The notes under the pieces are model-generated. The model worked only from the letters and a program-made list of their open reading frames with translations. It ran no database searches and had not been told where the DNA came from. The position numbers were made by a program, and so were the translations under genes. A DNA stretch of 64,000 nt from Planctomycetaceae bacterium (GTDB lineage: Bacteria; Planctomycetota; Phycisphaerae; UBA1845; UTPLA1), in contig CP030884.1 in assembly GCA_006969385.1 (NCBI GenBank), forward strand, positions 3,286,001 through 3,350,000, read 5' to 3'. Positions 7,468-15,938 of this stretch are shown here, in pieces. Every line of letters starts with the position of its first letter. Position 1 is the stretch's first letter.

Positions 7468-8133
7468 TTAATCAGCGGTGACTCGTCGTGCTGCAAGATA
7501 GCTACCGTCAATTATCTCAATCTTTGAGTGAGTTGAGCTAATGCGGGCCTGTTTTGCGCTAATCGCAATCTCAAATCCAGATGGAAGCGCTAGGTATTCA
7601 CGGATATTCGGCCAACGAATCATTGCTTCGTAAACTGAGATCAAACTCAGACTATCTGGATTATTCAAATCTAATTTTGTATCTAGATTACCGCAATACC
7701 ATCCACTTGCCGTGCCAGATCGGGCGTCACGCGAGAGAATGATGCGGTTTGTGTCAGGAGACAAGTCATTACCTACTATAAGGCTGGACCGGACGTTACA
7801 GTATTCAGGTGAATGATCGGGAAAAATACTCTTAACAACGTCAGATTGAACGCGGGTTAGCCACATCGATTCTGAGACGCCTCGTACCCACGTAATTGGC
7901 ATCGAACGATAATCCGGCTCATGAATGATAAGTCGATCGTTGATCAAAACAGACTTCAGTAATGTGGGGCCGAATTCGATAGTATCGTCGTCGCGATAAA
8001 TCGCTCCGTTCTCCACATCCTGTTCTAAAAATTGGCTGAGCATTTCCACGTCAGACTCGGGAATCTCGGGTTTCGACTCAATGCAGAATTGCGGATGTGC
8101 ATTCGATGTATGGTTAGTTGTCTTTTGTCGCAT
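7468..8133 (-). CDS. Hypothetical protein, Imm33-like
   Basis: This 221-residue soluble protein has no signal peptide or membrane segment. The C-terminal half contains SGWYCGNLDTKLD, NNPDSLSLISVYEAM and PNIREYLALPSGFEI, a layout that recalls Imm33-like immunity domains; this is a recognition from memory and is tentative. The start ATG at 8133 overlaps the arsS stop codon (TGATG), so it is coupled to arsS and read as the last gene of that operon. The gene is clearly richer in A and T than its neighbours and lies convergent to parDE, which hints at acquisition. An alternative start lies 24 bases upstream inside arsS. Confidence 0.6.
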   Translation of the reverse strand: MRQKTTNHTSNAHPQFCIESKPEIPESDVEMLSQFLEQDVENGAIYRDDDTIEFGPTLLKSVLINDRLIIHEPDYRSMPITWVRGVSESMWLTRVQSDVVKSIFPDHSPEYCNVRSSLIVGNDLSPDTNRIILSRDARSGTASGWYCGNLDTKLDLNNPDSLSLISVYEAMIRWPNIREYLALPSGFEIAISAKQARISSTHSKIEIIDGSYLAARRVTAD

Positions 8134-9173
8134 CAGTCCGCCACTGCCCCCGTACAACTCGACCCGCTACCCGCCGTGCAACCGTAGCAATGATTGCCAA
8201 TGCATATCTCGCGTCGCGCTAAGGCTGCCGCGTCAAAATCACGCACGTGGGTCGGTAAACCGTCGCCGACGGTGATCTCCAGCATCTGATTGAAATCGCA
8301 ATCGTATAGCTGGCCGTCCCAGCCGATGCTGATGGTGCTGCGGCACATGACTTGTTTGGCCGCCTCGGGGTTGTATGCGTTGGAGAGCTTCTGCATATAC
8401 GGGCCGTAGTTGCCGCTTTCGATAAGGAAATCGAGGAATCGGCTGATAGGGATGTTGGTGATCGTGTACAGGCTGTTGAACTCAATACCGTGGCGGCGGC
8501 GCAGCTCGCGTTTGTAATCGGCTTCGATACCGGCCTGCTTGGGCGGCAGAAACGCGCCAGTCGGGTTGTAAACGAGGTTGAGCGTCAGTCCGCTATCCGG
8601 CATGCCATAGCCAACGGCGTTGAGGTTTTTCAAGGCGCGAATCGAACGCTCGAAGACGTGATCGCCGCGTTGGGCGTCGGTTTGGCTTTCCAGGTAATAC
8701 GGCAGACTGGCGGTGACTTCGATGTTGCGGTCGGCCAGAAATTGACACATGTCTTCATAGCCTTGCGCGACCAAGATCGTCAGATTACTACGGTCGATCA
8801 CGCGGCGACCGCGCGCGACGATTTGGTCGACCAGCCAGCGAAAATCGGGGTTCATCTCCGGCGCGCCGCCGGTGAGATCAACGACCTGTGCGTTGGTTTG
8901 ATCGAGCGCGGCAAGGCAAAGTTCCATCGTCTCACGCGTCATGATCTCGGTGCGATCGGGTCCGGCGTCGACATGACAGTGCTTGCACACTTGGTTACAC
9001 ATCTTGCCGACGTTGATCTGAAACGTCTCGATGCCGGTGGCCGTGAGCGGGTGCAGATCGGCAGCAGCCAAGCGCTCACCAAAGGCGGGCACGGCGGCAT
9101 CGCTTTCGAGCACCCGGCGCTGGGCGTCGATAACGGCGAGAGGGTGGTTGCGTTTGAGGAGGGACTGGTTCAT
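8133..9173 (-). CDS. arsS: Arsenosugar biosynthesis radical SAM protein ArsS
   Basis: ArsS is the radical SAM enzyme that acts on methylated arsenic to build the arsenosugar precursor. The radical SAM cluster motif CxxxCxxC is seen as CNQVCKHC near residue 60, followed by LTGGAPEMNPDF (the GGE-like SAM motif). The C-terminal extension has the Cys-rich pattern expected for ArsS: CRSTISIGWDGQLYDCDFNQ, then CIGNHCYGCTAGSGSSC. The 346-residue length is typical. An AhpD-like partner gene lies upstream in the same direction, as in other arsenosugar clusters. No arsM methyltransferase is in the window. Confidence 0.93.
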   Translation of the reverse strand: MNQSLLKRNHPLAVIDAQRRVLESDAAVPAFGERLAAADLHPLTATGIETFQINVGKMCNQVCKHCHVDAGPDRTEIMTRETMELCLAALDQTNAQVVDLTGGAPEMNPDFRWLVDQIVARGRRVIDRSNLTILVAQGYEDMCQFLADRNIEVTASLPYYLESQTDAQRGDHVFERSIRALKNLNAVGYGMPDSGLTLNLVYNPTGAFLPPKQAGIEADYKRELRRRHGIEFNSLYTITNIPISRFLDFLIESGNYGPYMQKLSNAYNPEAAKQVMCRSTISIGWDGQLYDCDFNQMLEITVGDGLPTHVRDFDAAALARREICIGNHCYGCTAGSGSSCTGAVAD

Positions 9174-9220
9174 TTTGATTTCGTTACTGGCTTAACGACG
9201 TATCATTCTTTAGGTCGGTT

Positions 9221-9326
9221 AAATTTAGAATTGAGAATGGTGAATTGAGAAATGGTTCGTCTGCAGCGCAGGCAACGTTGATGCCTGCCCACAGTTTCTA
9301 AATTCTAAATTCAACATTCTCAATTT
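9221..9326. repeat. Inverted-repeat element between the arsenosugar genes
   Basis: AATTGAGAATGGTGAATTGAGAA (23 bases, 9229-9251) matches the reverse complement of 9303-9325 at 21 of 23 positions. The arms are AT-rich, enclose about 50 bases and resemble a small non-autonomous mobile or REP-like element. In RNA it would form a long hairpin between the AhpD-like gene and arsS. Confidence 0.65.
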
Positions 9327-9330
9327 TCCG

Positions 9331-9663
9331 CTACATGCTTATCCCTTCCGCCTTCTTCCGCATCTGCACGCCGTGCACCAATGCCGCGCCGCCTTTGATG
9401 GCGGCAGCCACGTGCACCGCCTCGGTCATCTGCTCCAGGTTCGATCCCTTTTCGAGGCACCCCTGAGTATATGCGTCGATACAGTACGGACATTGCACGG
9501 CGTGCGAAACGGCCAACGCGATCAGGGCTTTTTCGCGTTCGGAAAGGGCACCATCCTCGAACACCGCCCCGTAATAGGCGTTAAATTTTTGCCACAATTC
9601 GGGGGCGTCCTTGCCGATCTCGCCAAAGCGCGGCAGGTCGGCATCGTCGTAGTAATGAACCAT
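9331..9663 (-). CDS. Arsenosugar-associated AhpD/CMD-family protein
   Basis: This 110-residue all-helical protein belongs to the AhpD-like carboxymuconolactone decarboxylase family. The redox motif is CPYCIDAYTQGCLEKG, with the two cysteines in CxxC and the nearby acidic and histidine residues of the AhpD active site (ALAVSHAVQCPYC). Families of this type are found next to arsS and are named arsenosugar biosynthesis-associated peroxidase-like proteins. It is the first gene of the unit and is separated from arsS by 157 bases holding an inverted repeat. The reaction is not established. Confidence 0.86.
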   Translation of the reverse strand: MVHYYDDADLPRFGEIGKDAPELWQKFNAYYGAVFEDGALSEREKALIALAVSHAVQCPYCIDAYTQGCLEKGSNLEQMTEAVHVAAAIKGGAALVHGVQMRKKAEGISM

Positions 9664-10201
9664 GGGGGGGGGCCTCGTTGGGGTGAAGTTTTACGCGGTC
9701 GGATTATACCAAAGGAGCAAGCAGCGTTCAGTTACATAGACCAGAATATTCGATGTCTTGGGTGGCCGATGGGTAATAGAAATCAATCTTATGCGAGAAA
9801 GGCGTCAATTCCTTGACTTGTGGACGCTGCGAACACGGCTTCCGTGAGGCTTGGAATACCGTTGAATTTTCAACTCTGAAAGAGATGCGGCAAGATTCCG
9901 TCATGCACCGATGAAGCACGACCGGATTAGTTGCCGAAAGCGTTTTCGCGCCCCCGGGCACTGGCAGCAAGCTGACCAGTGGCACACTGAGCACTGATAG
10001 CAAGCTGACTGGTAGCACACACTACGCACTGGCGGCAAGCTGACCGATAGCACACAGCGCACAGGCGGCGAACTGATCAGCGGCACGCTTTACATACGAT
10101 GCTGATTCTACTTGCGAAACGGTCTCAATGTTAAGTGTCACCGCTTCATCGATGTCTGCGCTTCTTATTTATCTGACAGCGTGTTCGTTTCTCAACGGCA
10201 C
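9664..10201. other. Non-coding gap, 538 bases
   Basis: No gene with a convincing start, ribosome binding site and composition is seen. Open frames here are products of the tandem repeat at 9963-10088. The AhpD-like gene reads away from the left end and the HtrA gene reads toward the gap at the right end; no hairpin terminator for the latter was found. Confidence 0.5.
9963..10088. repeat. Degenerate tandem repeat, about four units of 33-35 bases
   Basis: Four successive units share GGCRGCAAGCTGACC, then a variable stretch and GGCACAC...GCACT: 9963-9995, 9996-10030, 10031-10063 and a partial unit to 10088. Units differ by point changes and a two-base length difference. Confidence 0.7.
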
Positions 10202-11833
10202 TTACCGCGACGACAACACCGTGTACCAATCTTCGTACTGGCCCGCGTTGCGCACCCGCATCTTCAGGCGAATGCCCTTCTTGAGATTGTCCGGCGTTAA
10301 GAGCGACTCAAACTCGGCGATGTTTTGAATAACCCGATCGTTGGCGGACACGATCACCTGTCCGGGCCGTAAGTCGGCAAGGTAAGCATCGCCGGTCGGG
10401 TATGCACGCGTTACGACGACGCCGTTGATGATTTCATCCGGCAAGTCGTAGCGCTTCGACAATTCCGGCGTGACGGTCGACGCTTCCATGCCGATGTTGC
10501 GAAACACGCGCCGGGGGCCGGTGCTGCGCTTGGGCTGCAAGCTGCGGCTCTGTTGGCGGGCATCGCTTAGGTCTTTCATTTCCTCCATTTTGTCGCTTGG
10601 CTTGTCCGAATCCTCAGCCCACCATGGCTTGCCCGATTCGGATTCTGGTGCCGGTGCAAAGTCGCGTAAGCGTCCCTTCGGCCGGAAGTTGCGCGGCTGC
10701 GCGCCGATGCGCGTTGGTAACACGACTTCGATACCCTTGCGCCAAACGGTGATATCGACCGTATTGCCGGGTTCGATGGCGGCGATCATGTGTTGCAGTT
10801 TCTCACGGGTGCGCACGATGCGTTCGCCCACGCGCACCACGATATCTTCGGGCTGCATACCGGCCAGCATCGCCGGCGAATTTCTGCCGACGCCTTTGAT
10901 CAACACGCCATAGGCACGGTCGTAGTTGTAGGCCCGCGCTTCCTGCGGCGTGATCTGTTCGATGTGCACGCCGAGGTAACCGCGAACGATTTCGCGACCC
11001 GTCTTTAACTTCTCAACAATGCGTTTGATCGTGTTGGACGGAATGGCAAAGGCCACGCCCTGATTGGCGCCCGACTCGGTTGCGATGGCCGTGTTGAGGC
11101 CGATGACTTCACCTTTGGTGTTGATCAGCGGGCCGCCCGAGTTGCCGGGGTTGATGGCGGCGTCGGTTTGCAGCCAATCCTGATAGTCGATGTTCACCTC
11201 GACATCGCTGCGCCCGATGGCGCTGATGATGCCGTGCGTCACGCTATGACCCAAACGAAACGGGCTACCGATCGCCAGCACCAAGTGGCCGACTTTAACG
11301 TCATCGGAGTTGCCAAAGCGTGCGGGTTGCAAGTTCTCCGCGTTGATGCGCACCACGGCAAGGTCGGTCTTCGGATCGGTGCCGACGACGTCCGCCCGCA
11401 GCTTGCGACCATCGGCAAGCGTCACGCGCACCACATCGCTATCCGCCACCACATGATTGTTCGTTACGATGAAACCGGCGGCGTCGAAAATGACACCGCT
11501 GCCGGTGCCGCGCGACGGGGGAATTTGCACGTCGTTTTCTTCGAGCAGTTCGCGCACGCGGTCGTCAATCGTGGCCGCCGATAGTGCGTCGATATACACG
11601 ACCGACGATTTGTTGGCTTCGGAGATTAGCGCGAACCCGCGCGAGATTTGGGCCAACGGTTCCAAGTCCATCGACATCGTGTCGGAAATGTGATCGAACT
11701 CGGCGTCGAGTTTGGCGCTTTCGATGGCGTAGGCGGTCTTACCGATTAGGTTGAGGCGATCGACCCCAGCGGCCAACAGGACGACGACGACAGAGAGCAA
11801 CGCAACGTTAAACAGCGCTTTGCGGACGGGCAT
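10202..11833 (-). CDS. HtrA/DegP-like periplasmic serine protease with two PDZ domains
   Basis: This is a DO-like protease for protein quality control outside the cytoplasm. Residues 1-36 form a signal peptide or membrane anchor (ALLSVVVVLLAAGV). The trypsin-like domain has the catalytic triad His127 (TNNHVV), Asp157 (KTDLAVV) and Ser232 in INPGNSGGPL. PDZ1 starts near residue 290 (YLGVHIEQITPQEARAY); after a charged linker of about 60 residues, PDZ2 ends the protein. The linker (KPWWAEDSDKPSDK and a basic stretch) is longer than in DegP. The 543 residues and intact triad suggest an active enzyme. It lies downstream of dnaA but is separated by a terminator. Confidence 0.93.
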   Translation of the reverse strand: MPVRKALFNVALLSVVVVLLAAGVDRLNLIGKTAYAIESAKLDAEFDHISDTMSMDLEPLAQISRGFALISEANKSSVVYIDALSAATIDDRVRELLEENDVQIPPSRGTGSGVIFDAAGFIVTNNHVVADSDVVRVTLADGRKLRADVVGTDPKTDLAVVRINAENLQPARFGNSDDVKVGHLVLAIGSPFRLGHSVTHGIISAIGRSDVEVNIDYQDWLQTDAAINPGNSGGPLINTKGEVIGLNTAIATESGANQGVAFAIPSNTIKRIVEKLKTGREIVRGYLGVHIEQITPQEARAYNYDRAYGVLIKGVGRNSPAMLAGMQPEDIVVRVGERIVRTREKLQHMIAAIEPGNTVDITVWRKGIEVVLPTRIGAQPRNFRPKGRLRDFAPAPESESGKPWWAEDSDKPSDKMEEMKDLSDARQQSRSLQPKRSTGPRRVFRNIGMEASTVTPELSKRYDLPDEIINGVVVTRAYPTGDAYLADLRPGQVIVSANDRVIQNIAEFESLLTPDNLKKGIRLKMRVRNAGQYEDWYTVLSSR

Positions 11834-12079
11834 GCGGCATCCTCCGGATGAGGTAGCAATTCTTGCCGGTGTAAACTTGCGGAATGGGTATTCGGTCGGA
11901 ATGCCCGAGCGGATTCCCCTCTTCGCACATCGGTTGTTACCGGCAGCGGCTCGATCTTGGGCTTGGCCGGCGGTCGAAAACCATCAAATAATGATAGCGA
12001 TACGCCGCCCGTAAGTTTCAAAGGTTCGTTTTTTGCCGCTGAGCGGGTCGAATTGTGGTGCCGGATTTCGTACGGGCAT

Positions 12080-12144
12080 AAAAAAGGGCGAAAGCATCGG
12101 CGGCGGCTCCATCACACCGACCGACGCAATCGCCGTCTTTTTTT
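12080..12144. terminator. Bidirectional terminator downstream of dnaA
   Basis: GGCGAAAGCATCGG (12087-12100) pairs with CCGACGCAATCGCC (12121-12134) over 12 of 14 positions, counting one G-T pair. An A-run lies before it and a run of seven T after it, so it can work in both directions; dnaA transcripts (minus strand) meet it about 45 bases past their stop. Confidence 0.65.
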
Positions 12145-12179
12145 GCGTTGTTGGCTCGCCCAATGCCGAGTAGCAGGAG

Positions 12180-13706
12180 CTAGGCCACCGAGGGAACCTT
12201 GGGGACGACTGCCGGAGGCGCTGCAACCGTCGGCTCGGTTGCGGGTGCGTCAGCAGAAAGGGCGGCATCCTTGCCGCCGACGCGTAAATGCTCCTCCTGG
12301 CATTCAATGATGGCTTGCAGCGGGCGGGTGAGCGGGCCGGCTCCGGTTTGCCAAGTCACATCCGCTTGGTCGTTCAGGTAATTCGTGATGCGGCGGCAGG
12401 CCAGCAGCACGGTGGTGTGATTTTTGTTGCCCATGAGCCGGGCGATTTCGGGGAAGCTCAGGCTCGTGTGCTTGCGGGCCAAGTACATCGCCACATTGCG
12501 CGCCAACGCAATCGTGCGGCTCTTCTTGGACGTGTGCAGGTCGGCCGGCGTAATTCCAAAGTACGTTGCTACGCTCTGCTCGATATCGCTGACGGTCAGG
12601 ATCTTGTCCGTTTGCGTCAAGTGCTCGTCGAGTGCCTGGCGGGCCAGATCGGTCGTAATCGGCGACTTGGTCAGCGAACCGTAGGCCAGCAGCTTGAGCA
12701 GGCAGCCTTCGAGTTCGCGTACGTTGGCGTTGATGCGCGAGGCGATGTATTCGAGTACGGCGTCAGGCACTTGGTGCGACGTCTTGGCCACGCGTTGACG
12801 CAGGATCTCGACGCGGGTTTGTTGATCGGGGCGTTCGATGCGGACGACCATGCCGGCGACGATGCGGCTCACGAGCGAGTCGGTCAGGTCGCCGATCAGC
12901 TTCGGATGCGAGTCCGACGCGAGTACGATCTGCTTAGACGAGCCGCAAATGGCCTCAAACGTGTGGAAGAACTCTTCCTGCGTGGCCTTCTTGTTGGCGA
13001 TGAACTGCATGTCGTCGAGCAGCAGCACATCGACGTCGCGGTAACGATGCCGGAACGCGTCGAGCTTGCGTTCGCGCAGGGCATAGAGGAATTCGTTGGT
13101 GAACTCTTCGCCGCTGGCGTATTTCCAACGAACGTCCGGCTTCGATTTGGAAAGGGCGTTGGCAATGCCCTGCAGCAGGTGCGTCTTGCCGAGACCGCAC
13201 GAGCTGTAGAAAAACACCGGGCTGGTGTCGAGCATGGTGCCTTCGACGAGATTGCGGGCAATCGAATACGCCAGTCGGTTGTTGCTCCCGACCACAAAGT
13301 CGTCAAGGCGACCGCGCAACGTCCGGGTCTGCGGCTGATAGGCGGCGCCGTTGCCACCATCTTCCTTGAGGCCACGCTCGGACTGTTTGCCGATGAAGTC
13401 TGCCTGTGAATTGAGCTGGCTCTTGCGCAGATTGCGGAACAACACGGGATCGATGGCAAAAGCCACCTTCATCGGCTGGCCGAACACGTGCTGGGCCGCC
13501 TGGTGGACGGCATCCACGAAGTGGTCTTCGATGTAGCCGCTGATGAAGAGGTTCGGAACACCCACCTTGACGACCCCGTCGGTGTATTCGATGCGTGACG
13601 AATTGCGGAACCAGACCTTATACTGCTGGCTGCCAATGATGCTTTCGATGGCGGCATGCATACGGTCGTGAATTTGCACTTGGTTGAATTGAACGTTTGC
13701 AGGCAC
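12180..13706 (-). CDS. dnaA: Chromosomal replication initiator DnaA, variant motifs
   Basis: DnaA opens the replication origin. The 508-residue protein has domain I (to about residue 85), a linker, an AAA+ domain and a DNA-binding domain IV. The P-loop is SSCGLGKT (168-175), where most DnaA proteins have GGVGLGKT; Walker B is LLLDDMQF (near 228-235); the arginine-finger region is DSLVSRI. In domain IV the signature reads GNKNHTTV (426-433) in place of the usual GGRDHTTV, with Arg and Asp both replaced. About 65 extra residues follow domain IV. The start is GTG at 13706 behind AAGGAG. Neighbours are htrA and an acetyltransferase, not dnaN. It could be the main DnaA of this lineage or a paralogue. 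Confidence 0.92.
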   Translation of the reverse strand: MPANVQFNQVQIHDRMHAAIESIIGSQQYKVWFRNSSRIEYTDGVVKVGVPNLFISGYIEDHFVDAVHQAAQHVFGQPMKVAFAIDPVLFRNLRKSQLNSQADFIGKQSERGLKEDGGNGAAYQPQTRTLRGRLDDFVVGSNNRLAYSIARNLVEGTMLDTSPVFFYSSCGLGKTHLLQGIANALSKSKPDVRWKYASGEEFTNEFLYALRERKLDAFRHRYRDVDVLLLDDMQFIANKKATQEEFFHTFEAICGSSKQIVLASDSHPKLIGDLTDSLVSRIVAGMVVRIERPDQQTRVEILRQRVAKTSHQVPDAVLEYIASRINANVRELEGCLLKLLAYGSLTKSPITTDLARQALDEHLTQTDKILTVSDIEQSVATYFGITPADLHTSKKSRTIALARNVAMYLARKHTSLSFPEIARLMGNKNHTTVLLACRRITNYLNDQADVTWQTGAGPLTRPLQAIIECQEEHLRVGGKDAALSADAPATEPTVAAPPAVVPKVPSVA

Positions 13707-14086
13707 AGCGCGCTCCTTCTGCGCAACGCGAGCAGTCGCGATGATCGATTACGGATGAATAATGGATTCCACGCCCAAACAGGACTTCGGTCGGGAGGCT
13801 GGAGTAAACTGTTTCACCGCTTGAAGTCCGCCGCTTAAGTGACTCGGCAGGGGTGAAAGCCCAACGCCTCGCTCGAATGACCGAGGACGGAATATAAAAA
13901 GTCGTCGGCGACCGGTCAATCAGGAAATCATTAACAATCCGACCAGAATTAACGTTTGTTTAAGCTCTATATGAACTTAGCGCTAAAAAATAATTTTCTG
14001 TCCACACGTCACTGACATGGGTCGGCCCACCGTTAGGGATAGCAAAGCTGCTATATGGCGAAATGTAAATATTTATTAAATATAGG
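13707..14086. other. dnaA upstream region, possible origin or regulatory region
   Basis: This 380-base gap grows markedly AT-rich toward 13920-14095 (for example AAATATTTATTAAATATAGG). CTGTCCACA (13998-14006) matches the standard DnaA box at 7 of 9 bases; no cluster of good boxes is seen. Transcription of dnaA must start here. An origin is possible by position only. Confidence 0.3.
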
Positions 14087-15019
14087 TTAAGGATTGGTTT
14101 TGAAGTGGATCATTGCATGTCTCCGCTCGCGGGCCGTGAAGCCGACAGCTTCGTAAAGTCGCAGGGCAGGCGCGTTTTTTCCATCGACCGCCAATGTTAG
14201 GGTGTCACAGCGGTGGCGCCGGGCGGTCTCAATCCCGCGTTGAAGCAGTGCTTGACCGATGCCGCGACCGCGGTGCTCCGGGTGAACGCCGAGATAAACC
14301 AGTTCCATCGTGGCGCGTTGCGGCAAGCGCGCTAGCAGGATACATCCCAGCAAATCTTGCGCGTCCGTTAAGAGCCACCAGTTGCGGGGGGCGAATTCGC
14401 CCGCGGCTTTATGGCCCGCGATGACATCATCGATGTCACGGCGACCGGCGAGCGCGCTACAGTCGAGGCTGCCTTCGTAACTGGCGGCGATGAGGTCGCG
14501 AAAGGCCGCATGTTGTTGGTCATCGTATGGATGCCATTGCCATGTGGGTGGTGCGGTGACTTTCGCGTGCGACGCTTCGGGCTGATTCAAATCGCACTTC
14601 ATGTATTGCAGCGTTGCGATGGATTCGAATTGCGCATCTTGGGCGGCCGTGGCCGTCGTACGATCGTTTTCGGTCAGTAATAATTGAACCAGTTGCACAT
14701 CCTCATCGAATAACGTCGTTGAGATTTGCGCGAGTGCATCGGAGATGGCGGCGCGATCGGGGCGCGGTGGATGTGCGACCAGCAACATGGCGGTGCGACC
14801 GGGAGAGGGGATTGCCAGCGCGCTCCAGTGCAGCCGTTGACCGGCAGCGATAACCCATAATCGATCGAGCGACCAATTGAGGCGCTCGGCATAACGCAGG
14901 AAGGCGGTGACCTGACGATCCCTTTCCAACGCGGGCATGCTTGCCGGCGTAACGGCGAGGCGCAGCGCGGCGATGCGTTCGTCGGGTTGTGCGCGGCGTA
15001 TCGTTAATCCGGTAAGCAC
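14087..15019 (-). CDS. GNAT-family N-acetyltransferase
   Basis: The 310-residue protein ends in a clear GNAT fold: LVYLGVHPEHRGRGIGQALL is the acetyl-CoA binding motif A, and APALRLYEAVGF is motif B. The N-terminal half is a second, degenerate GNAT-like domain or unknown segment. Substrate is not predictable. The start is GTG at 15019, 13 bases after the end of the GT9 gene, so the two are co-transcribed with the DUF4159 gene upstream. Confidence 0.87.
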   Translation of the reverse strand: MLTGLTIRRAQPDERIAALRLAVTPASMPALERDRQVTAFLRYAERLNWSLDRLWVIAAGQRLHWSALAIPSPGRTAMLLVAHPPRPDRAAISDALAQISTTLFDEDVQLVQLLLTENDRTTATAAQDAQFESIATLQYMKCDLNQPEASHAKVTAPPTWQWHPYDDQQHAAFRDLIAASYEGSLDCSALAGRRDIDDVIAGHKAAGEFAPRNWWLLTDAQDLLGCILLARLPQRATMELVYLGVHPEHRGRGIGQALLQRGIETARRHRCDTLTLAVDGKNAPALRLYEAVGFTARERRHAMIHFKTNP

Positions 15020-15032
15020 AAAGTGATCTTCC

Positions 15033-15938
15033 TCACGTCGAAGATGCGTTGCAAGTATGCGTCATTTCCTGCCAGGCGTTAAAGACGGCGTCGACCGACG
15101 GCGGTTGACCATCATACGCGGGGCCGACGCAGCGCGCGTCGGGCGGTGCCCAAATGTTCGGGTTGGTCGCTTGGAAAATCACAAGCGTGCGGCAGCCGAG
15201 TGCATTTGCCAGATGAGCTGGGCCGCTGTCGTTACCGATGAAGAATGGAACGCATTGAAGGGATTCGACGAATTGATCGAGTCGCTCGAACGTTTGCAGC
15301 GCTGCCGATCGTTCGAGCCGGAGAATGTCCTCGGCAGGCCAGGTTTCGAGTTCGACCGGGCCGAGGGTGGCCGTAACACGCCAACCAGCGCTCCGGATTC
15401 GGTCGATCAATTCACAGATCCGGTCCAGCGGCCAGCATTTGGCCTTGCCGCCGCCGCCGGCGTGGATGAGCACGTGGCGTTCGTCGTCATCGAATGAACG
15501 CTGCTGCCGCAACCATGTGGGGGCCGTGGGGGTAACCGCGAGTCCTTGGGCGGCGAGTCGATCGGCCCATTGCCGCAGGATGTGATTTTCTGGGGGCCGG
15601 TCGCGCGGATCGATGCGGAGCAATCGGTAATCGATTCCTTGACCCGAGTTGAGATTCGTGCCGAGGCAATCGACGACCATAGGCGGGCCATCCAGTCCCG
15701 TCGCGAACTCATCCAGTGCAGCATCGGCTTGGTCACCGAAAAGACTGCGGGCGGTGGGGCGGTCGAGGTCGATCGCCTCGACCTGCGCGGCCGTGGCGAG
15801 CAAGCCGTGGTAGCTGCGGCGACAGACGACCCGCGCTGGACAATCGAATTTGTCGAGCAAGGCTTGCAGCAGGTGCAGCGTCAAAACGAAGTCGCCCAGC
15901 GCGCCGCCGTGAATCAGAATCAGGCCGCCCGGTTTCAT
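15033..15938 (-). CDS. Glycosyltransferase family 9 (heptosyltransferase-like)
   Basis: This resembles the ADP-heptose:LPS heptosyltransferase family, which adds sugars to the lipopolysaccharide core. The N-domain has ILIHGGALGDFVLTLHLLQ, the GT9 signature start. The C-domain has HVLIHAGGGGKAKCWPLDR and FIGNDSGPAHLANALG, the conserved donor-binding block. Length is 301 residues. The start ATG overlaps the stop of the DUF4159 gene by four bases, so it is translationally coupled to it. The exact sugar is unknown. Confidence 0.9.
   Translation of the reverse strand: MKPGGLILIHGGALGDFVLTLHLLQALLDKFDCPARVVCRRSYHGLLATAAQVEAIDLDRPTARSLFGDQADAALDEFATGLDGPPMVVDCLGTNLNSGQGIDYRLLRIDPRDRPPENHILRQWADRLAAQGLAVTPTAPTWLRQQRSFDDDERHVLIHAGGGGKAKCWPLDRICELIDRIRSAGWRVTATLGPVELETWPAEDILRLERSAALQTFERLDQFVESLQCVPFFIGNDSGPAHLANALGCRTLVIFQATNPNIWAPPDARCVGPAYDGQPPSVDAVFNAWQEMTHTCNASST

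Noticed and set aside
9728..10086. Two minus-strand frames rich in Leu/Ser/Val/Pro/Cys
   Set aside because: Their composition comes from the tandem repeat at 9963-10088 and no start signal is present.
11746..12021. 91-codon minus-strand frame between dnaA and htrA
   Set aside because: Overlaps the htrA signal-peptide region in another frame; no ribosome binding site.
12288..13409. Long plus-strand frame of 373 codons opposite dnaA
   Set aside because: Lies fully antisense to a conserved gene; composition is the mirror of dnaA codon bias and no ribosome binding site is present.
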